Source of the DNA: JBBDNT01 sp040877445
GTDB lineage: Bacteria > Planctomycetota > Planctomycetia > Planctomycetales > Planctomycetaceae
Length of the DNA stretch: 64,000 nucleotides
Direction: 5' to 3'
NCBI GenBank assembly: GCA_040877445.1
Contig: JBBDNT010000227.1
Location: forward strand, 10,411 to 74,410
Positions 59,366 through 64,000 of the stretch are shown piece after piece. Each line of letters starts with the position of its first letter. The stretch's first letter is position 1. Position numbers and translations under genes: made by a program. The notes beneath the pieces were generated by a model. It worked only from the letters and a program-made list of their open reading frames with translations. It ran no database searches and had not been told where the DNA came from.

Positions 59366-60655
59366 GCGCCGGAAGGCCGCCGCCGTCAGGTGGCCGCCGA
59401 AGCCCAGCGAGAGCTTGAGGGCGTGGCGGATTTCGCCGCGCCGCGCCGCGCGGGGGACGTAGTCGAGGTCGCAACCCGCGCCCGGTTCGTCGAGGTTGGC
59501 CGTCGGGGGAATGATTCCGTCGCGCATCGCCAGCAGCGTGCAGGCGGTCTCGACGCTGCCGGCCGCCCCCAGCAGATGCCCGATCGCCCCTTTGAAGCTC
59601 GAACAGGGGACGCCGTCCGCGGCCGTTCCGAGCGATCGGCGAAGCGCCCGCGTCTCGCAGCGGTCGTTCGCGATCGTCGCGGTGCCGTGCAGGTTGACGT
59701 AATCGAGATCGCCGGGCGCGAGTCCGCCGCGGCGCAGCACGTCGCCGATCAGCCGGGTCAGAGCGCGGGCGTCGGGATCGAGCGCGGTCAGACCGGAGAC
59801 GTCGGCGAGGCACCCGCCCGCGAGCAGTTCGGCGTAGGGGGAAAGTGGCGAGCCTCGCGCCGGCCGCGTTCCCGTTCTTTCACTCGTCACTCGTAACTCG
59901 TCACTCGTCACTACCGCCGCACTCGTCACTCCTTCCAGAACCAGCACCGCCGCCCCTTCGCCGACCAGAAAGCCGTCGCGGCGGCGGTCGAACGGGCGGC
60001 ACGCCGCAGCCGGGTCGGCGAAGTCGCGGGCCAGCACCCCCATCCGCCGGAACGACGCGAGGACGGCGAGCGTGAGCGAAGCGTCGCCGCTGCCGGCGAG
60101 CACGATGTCGCAGACTCCCTCGTGGATCAGATCGGCCCCGCGAAGGATCGCCGCCAGTCCGGTGGCGCACGCCGCCACGGGGCAGAGGGCCGCGCCGCGG
60201 AGGCCGAATTCCGCCGCGACCGCCGCGGAGGCCGTGTGCGGGGCCCATTCGGGGAATGCGCTTGTGGTGGTGGAGTCCGTCGGCGATGCGTGGCTCGCGG
60301 GGCGCCCCCCGCGGGCTTGACGATACGCCTCGGCGAACGAGCGCAGGCCTCCCTTGCTCGTGCCGATCACGCAGCCGACGCGCTCGCGATCGAGCGCGGC
60401 GAGATCGAGCCGGGCGTCGGCGACCGCTTCGCGCGCGGCTCGCAAGGCGAGTTCGACCACCGGCTCGCGCGAGGTCGTCGAATCGGCGAGCGCCGGAGCG
60501 CCGGCCCAACCTCCGCCGCACGGCTCGCTCGATGTTCGGCAATTCTCGTCCAGCCAGCGCCCCGCGCGTTCGCCGGCCGCGATCCGCCGCCAGCTCGTCT
60601 CGCGGTCGCTTCCCAGCGGGGTGACCATGCCGATCCCGGTGACGACGACGCGCAT
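59342..60655 (-). CDS. Beta-ketoacyl synthase, FabF-like, with a repeat insert
   Basis: The 437-residue protein begins MRVVVTGIGMVTPLGSDRET and shows the KAS active-site residues: Cys163 in PVAACATGL, His323 in VNLHGTATIAND, Lys355 and His360 in SSFKGAIGHLLG. It condenses acyl and malonyl thioesters in fatty-acid or polyketide synthesis. It lacks an adjacent ACP or KR and overlaps the nuclease-like gene upstream. Residues about 242-272 are an insert (VVTSDELRVTSERTGTRPAR) from GTGACGA/GTTACGA repeats in the loop after the VGEGAAVLVLE strand. The C-terminus RRMED is encoded by a CATCCTC tract. Confidence 0.85.
   Translation of the reverse strand: MRVVVTGIGMVTPLGSDRETSWRRIAAGERAGRWLDENCRTSSEPCGGGWAGAPALADSTTSREPVVELALRAAREAVADARLDLAALDRERVGCVIGTSKGGLRSFAEAYRQARGGRPASHASPTDSTTTSAFPEWAPHTASAAVAAEFGLRGAALCPVAACATGLAAILRGADLIHEGVCDIVLAGSGDASLTLAVLASFRRMGVLARDFADPAAACRPFDRRRDGFLVGEGAAVLVLEGVTSAAVVTSDELRVTSERTGTRPARGSPLSPYAELLAGGCLADVSGLTALDPDARALTRLIGDVLRRGGLAPGDLDYVNLHGTATIANDRCETRALRRSLGTAADGVPCSSFKGAIGHLLGAAGSVETACTLLAMRDGIIPPTANLDEPGAGCDLDYVPRAARRGEIRHALKLSLGFGGHLTAAAFRRGGRRMED
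59878..59935. repeat. Seven-base-period insert within the ketosynthase gene
   Basis: CACTCGT/AACTCGT-type units appear in both orientations around 59885-59932, as in miaB and moeA. It encodes about 20 extra residues in frame. Confidence 0.82.
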
Positions 60656-61164
60656 CACAGGAACTCGACGATCGGCGAACGGAGTTGGCGAAACGCGCGA
60701 CTGGGCAGGGTCACGGTCTCCCAACTCGCCGAGCGGGAGCGCATCTCGCGAACGTAGTCGTCGGCCCACACACCGTAGAAGGCGTAGCAATGCTCGGCGT
60801 GCTCGAACAGCGCGTCGAACTCGCCCAGCCAGCGGGTTTCGACGATGTCGTAGGCGAACACGAGCACGGCCCGGAAGCCGTCGCCGAAGACGCGCTCCCA
60901 CTCGAGCAGGCTGTCGAGATCGTCCTCGGTGGCCCAGTTCTCCCACTTGTGGCGCCGCGTCTCGCCGCCGGAGGGGAACCGCCGCCCCTTGACGTCGACC
61001 AGCAGGTTGCGTCCGCCGCGGGAATGGACGATGAAGTCCATCGACTTGAGCGACCCGCCCGCGAGCAGTGCCCGCCGCTTCTCGTCGACGGCGACGTAGG
61101 GGATCCCGGTCCCCCGCAGGAACTCCTCGAAGGCGGCGTCGTAATGATTGCTGCGAATCGCCAT
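60655..61164 (-). CDS. PD-(D/E)XK nuclease-like protein
   Basis: The 169-residue protein begins MAIRSNHYDAAFEEFLRGTG and has LKSMDFIVHSRGGRNLLVDV followed by KGRRF, the D-xn-(V)DVKG pattern of PD-(D/E)XK nucleases, and HKWENWATEDDLDSLLEWER. The end (ASWETVTLPSRAFRQLRSP) is basic. Similar proteins (HYExxP-type N-terminus) occur in planctomycetes. Its stop overlaps the ketosynthase start by one base, so the two are co-translated; why is unknown. Confidence 0.75.
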   Translation of the reverse strand: MAIRSNHYDAAFEEFLRGTGIPYVAVDEKRRALLAGGSLKSMDFIVHSRGGRNLLVDVKGRRFPSGGETRRHKWENWATEDDLDSLLEWERVFGDGFRAVLVFAYDIVETRWLGEFDALFEHAEHCYAFYGVWADDYVREMRSRSASWETVTLPSRAFRQLRSPIVEFL

Positions 61165-62058
61165 GACTCGTCGCTTCCCAAGGCCGGATCACCGCCGATC
61201 ATAGCAGATCGGGTGGTCGGGGCGAAAACCCGGCGCGAATTCGAACGGCCACCGCCGGCCCGGATCGCTCGAAGTCGGCCATGAAACGCCCCTTCGAAAT
61301 GAACCGCGGAGGACGCCGAGAGCGCCGAGCTGTGCGCGAATCGCGGCGTTGCGGAATTGCTCCGAAAATGGGGGAAGCGACCCGGACGCTCGGAGCGTCC
61401 GGGTCGCTGGCCGACTCGCCCTTTCGTGCGTCGAGAGAGCCGCCCGGCGGCATCGCGATTCGCAAGAAGTCCGGGCATCGCCGAAGCACCGGAAGTCTTG
61501 CGACTTCCGCCGCCGATTCGAAGACGCAGCACTCGGGGCGTCGCACGTCGTTGCCTCCCGATCCGCCGTTGCGGCGCACGACGGATTGGCAATCCGTCCC
61601 ACCCGCCGGTGTGCCGTGACTTCTCCGCGACCTCGGCGCTCTCCGCGGTTCGAACGTCGATAGGTTTTCAACCGCCCGTCAACGATCGAGCGCGCCCGGG
61701 ACGCGACGATTGCGACGGCATCTTTCCGTCTTCGAATTTTCCGTCTCTCTTTCGGACGAGGAGCCCGGTTGATGGCAATTCGTGCCACGGCGGCGCGCAC
61801 GAGCTGCGCGAAACCAGGCAAGGTGGGGCGACCTCGCGGTCGCAAAACGCGGAAATCGGCCTCCTCGGCCGGAGTGGAACGAGAGTTGCATTCCCTTCGG
61901 GGCCGCGGTCGACCGGGCAAGTCGCCGGGAAGCCGCACCGGGACTTTCCCGAACTTTTCCGTTCACGAAGATTTCACGCTCGCAATCCGCGATTCGCTCG
62001 ATAGACTAAGGGGCGTGTGGTGGGCACGACTCGAGCGCCACGAAGGGAAACACAGACC
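61165..62058. other. Gap without gene containing several repeats
   Basis: It contains GCGGAGGACGCCGAGAGCGC (61300) and its inverse (61624-61655), a GCGACCCGGACGCT...AGCGTCCGGGTCGC palindrome (61377-61408) and a half of family C (GCACGACGGATTGGCAATCC, 61577). From 61680 to 62058 I see nothing else; promoter of the BON gene should be near 62000. Confidence 0.7.
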
Positions 62059-62397
62059 ATGCGCACTCCACGGACGACGTTGGAACGGCGAGAGGATTCC
62101 GCGGAAAGCATCGGCAACGAGCCGCACTTCACTGCTTCCGAGGCGACCGCCGTCGCGGAGAGTCCGCACGACCTCGAACTGGCGATCCGCCGCGAATTGC
62201 TCTCGCAGTCCGGGTTGAAATTCTCCTCGCTGGTGGTCCGCCGGATACCGAAGGGCGTGTGCCTGGAAGGCGTGCTCGAAGCGGACGACGGCTCGCCCGA
62301 CATCGGCGGCCTGGTGCGACGCGTGGCGGGGGTCGACAAGGTTCTCAACCATCTCGTCACGCACTGCCCGTCGCCGCGTCCGCGGAAGAAGGGCTGA
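62059..62397 (+). CDS. BON-like domain protein
   Basis: From ATG 62059, the 112-residue protein has a variable N-terminus (RTTLERREDSAESIGNEPHF) and a BON-like domain: HDLELAIRRELLSQSGLKFS, SLVVRRIPKGVCLEGVLEAD and LVRRVAGVDKVLNHLVTHC. It lacks a signal peptide and ends in a basic SPRPRKKG. It sits 21 bases ahead of the ATP-grasp gene, so they form an operon. Its role is unknown; BON proteins generally bind lipid or protein surfaces. Confidence 0.75.
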   Translation: MRTPRTTLERREDSAESIGNEPHFTASEATAVAESPHDLELAIRRELLSQSGLKFSSLVVRRIPKGVCLEGVLEADDGSPDIGGLVRRVAGVDKVLNHLVTHCPSPRPRKKG

Positions 62398-62418
62398 GCG
62401 CGGGGGGGGCGGGGTCCG

Positions 62419-63618
62419 TTGGCCGATTTGTTCCTCGCCGATTTCGACTTCGAGCATCGGCTCCCCGACCCGCAGCGGGGAACGCGGTGGACCCTCACCG
62501 AGGCGGCCCGTCGGCTTAACGCCGAACTGGCCTGCGTGTGGTCCGCGATCGCCCGCGAGGGTGATTTCGTCCGACTGTCGGCGGCGATCGAGCCGGGCTT
62601 CTTCGAGCACCTCGCCGAGTGCGGGTTGCCGCGATTGCGGCCGCTGTTCGACGACGACCGCCGCGCCAATTTCGCGGACGTCCGGCAGGTCATCCCGTGG
62701 GGCTGGACCGACGACGTGCGCCGCTGGGCCGATCGCCGCGGAATCCCGTATGTCGCCCCGCCGCAGGATGTGGTCGCCCGCGCCAACTCGCGCGGGTTTT
62801 CGACGGAGCTGGAGCGCGAAACGAATGGAGGAGGATTGCGCGGAGCGGCGGTCATCCGCTCGTTCGACGATCTTTCACAAGCGCTCGCGGGGTTGCGATC
62901 GCATCGCGGGCGGTGGGTGGTGAAGGCGGAGTTCGGCATGTCGGCCCGCGAGCGAATGATCGGCATGGGGGACACGCCCGATCGACGCACCGCCGACTGG
63001 ATCCGCCTCCGCCTGGCGCGCGACGGGGCGGTGTATTTCGAGCCGTGGGTCGAGCGCCTCGAAGAGTTCGCCGCGCACTTCACGATTCCGCGGGAAGGTC
63101 CGCCCACCTTCGACGGGATCGCGCACATGCTCGCCGACGAGTGGGGACGTTATCGCGGCAGCCGCTTCGATCACGATACGGACCTCGAAGCCCGTTGGCG
63201 CGGTTGGATCGACGAATTCGGAATGCGGGCTGCGAGCCGGTTTCGGGCGATGGGTTATTTCGGCCCAGTGGGGATCGACGTTTGCCGTTACCTCGATGCC
63301 GACGGCACGCCGCGGCTGCGCTTCTTTCAGGACATCAACGCGCGGTGGACGATGGGCGCGCTCGCCCGCGGATTTCGGAAATTGCTGCGGCCCGGCGAAT
63401 TCGGCGTCTGGCTGCACGTCCCCTGGCCGACCGATGCGGCGGACGCTCCGCGGCGGGCGTTCGAGCGGTTCGAAGCGCGGTTGCCGACCGCCGCGCGGGC
63501 CGTTCGCACGTCTCCGTATCTCGTGGACGGGCGGGCGAACGCGCACGGCACGTGCGTGCTGATCGCGGAGACGGCGGAGGCGCGCGACGCGGCGGAGCGA
63601 CTGGCGTTCGCCGACTGA
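62419..63618 (+). CDS. ATP-grasp-type protein of unknown substrate
   Basis: The 399-residue protein shows weak ATP-grasp features: RGRWVVKAEFGMSARERMIG (Lys of the nucleotide site), YFEPWVERLEEFAAHFTIPR, FGPVGIDVCRYLDADGTPRL and FFQDINARWTMGALARGF, with the DINAR run that would bind metal. The N-terminal half (residues 1-150) is a pre-ATP-grasp domain with a PWGWTDDVRRWADRRGIPYV segment. ATP-grasp enzymes ligate a carboxylate to an amine or thiol. The acceptor is unknown. The start is TTG (62419, giving MADLFLADFDFEHRLP). It shares an operon with the BON-like gene. Confidence 0.65.
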   Translation: MADLFLADFDFEHRLPDPQRGTRWTLTEAARRLNAELACVWSAIAREGDFVRLSAAIEPGFFEHLAECGLPRLRPLFDDDRRANFADVRQVIPWGWTDDVRRWADRRGIPYVAPPQDVVARANSRGFSTELERETNGGGLRGAAVIRSFDDLSQALAGLRSHRGRWVVKAEFGMSARERMIGMGDTPDRRTADWIRLRLARDGAVYFEPWVERLEEFAAHFTIPREGPPTFDGIAHMLADEWGRYRGSRFDHDTDLEARWRGWIDEFGMRAASRFRAMGYFGPVGIDVCRYLDADGTPRLRFFQDINARWTMGALARGFRKLLRPGEFGVWLHVPWPTDAADAPRRAFERFEARLPTAARAVRTSPYLVDGRANAHGTCVLIAETAEARDAAERLAFAD

Positions 63619-64000
63619 TTTCGCGGTGCAATCGTTTCACTTTCGTCGATCCTGCGCGGATCGAGTCTCGCGCAACGACGCAAACGCCACAGCGCGGCAC
63701 AGCCGCAACCGAAAGACTGACAGAAAGATTGAAGGACAGAAAAATGCAGGATGGAAAGATCAGGATGGAAAGATGATGTGAAGAAAACGAGCTGAAGAGC
63801 TGAAGAATTTTCGTTCCGGCATCGCCCCGCTGGTCTTCGCGCTGCAAACGTTCGACTTCCGTTCTTCCTGCGCGAATTTTCGACCACGGATTCCACTGAT
63901 GGGCACTGATGAGGAGCGGATCTTTCGGCCGGTTCCTCTCCGCGACCTCTGCGGTTTCGAAGAGGCCGGGTCGAAGTCGTCGAAGATTGCGAACCGCCGA
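63619..64000. other. Gap at the right edge, family J copy
   Basis: No gene is seen. It carries GCAACGACGCAAACGCCACA, an AAGATCAGGATGGAAAGATG duplicated piece (63735-63775), and the family J sequence GTTCGACTTCCGTTCTTCCT (63848-63900). Confidence 0.6.

Noticed and set aside
1..64000. tRNA, rRNA, riboswitch and prophage genes
   Set aside because: I looked for tRNA T-loop sequences, rRNA signatures, phage structural or integrase genes and known riboswitch cores, and saw none that could be supported; small RNAs cannot be excluded by eye.

Overview
This is a gene-dense, high-GC bacterial chromosome segment (one fragment, no rRNA, tRNA, phage, CRISPR array or complete insertion sequence recognised). 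The gene repertoire, the fused SecD-SecF protein beside YajC, the two-heavy-metal-domain secreted protein, many small membrane proteins of unknown function and an unusually rich load of short intergenic repeats point to a member of the Planctomycetota. This is inference from gene content; no marker gene was searched.

Layout. 1-9.2 kb: a coiled-coil protein with a nuclease-like C-terminal region (cut by the window edge), an agmatinase-family enzyme, a 2-methylisocitrate-lyase-like enzyme, a SAM methyltransferase, a class IV aminotransferase, a decayed MazF/PemK-type toxin with its antitoxin, and an SNF2 helicase. 9.2-10.3 kb: a repeat-filled gap with a gene fragment. 10.3-12.4 kb: a DnaJ-like co-chaperone, a small membrane protein, rnpA and yidD. 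12.5-15.6 kb: six small minus-strand envelope genes. 15.6-17.5 kb: a PIN toxin/antitoxin pair bracketed by palindromic repeats, plus two unknown genes. 17.8-24.8 kb: polysaccharide-type sugar epimerase/dehydratase, potassium channel, MoaD/ThiS-like protein, ALDH7-type dehydrogenase and an aberrant Nramp-family transporter. 25-31.2 kb: obgE, lnt, moeA and three tandem paralogues, the middle one frameshifted. 31.4-36.4 kb: DUF4058 gene coupled to sucD, a HicBA pair, a dihydroorotate-dehydrogenase-like enzyme and a membrane protein. 36.8-41.7 kb: tgt, yajC, secDF. 42-46.4 kb: a 1456-residue hybrid histidine kinase. 46.5-51.3 kb: queC, a two-domain HMA protein, a PP2C phosphatase and a BshB1-like deacetylase. 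51.4-57 kb: an alpha/beta hydrolase, thyX, miaB and efp. 58.3-63.6 kb: epmB, a ketoacyl synthase with a coupled nuclease-like gene, a BON protein and an ATP-grasp protein.

Connections. queC and tgt both belong to queuosine biosynthesis; miaB also modifies tRNA. efp and epmB are partners in beta-lysylation of EF-P. yajC and secDF form the Sec accessory complex, lnt finishes lipoprotein maturation, and yidD assists membrane insertion. moeA and the MoaD-like gene hint at molybdenum cofactor synthesis.

The most unusual signal is the repeat landscape. At least ten families of short palindromic or dispersed repeats fill the gaps. One class, tandem tracts with a seven-base period and different unit sequences, lies on gene boundaries (supplying stop codons or abutting starts) and has entered in frame into three conserved enzymes: MiaB, MoeA and the ketoacyl synthase. 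Other short repeats supply recurring C-terminal tails (AKPQA, SEPPA, LQPTGAA). This boundary-associated repeat system is the best candidate in the window for something not yet properly described.
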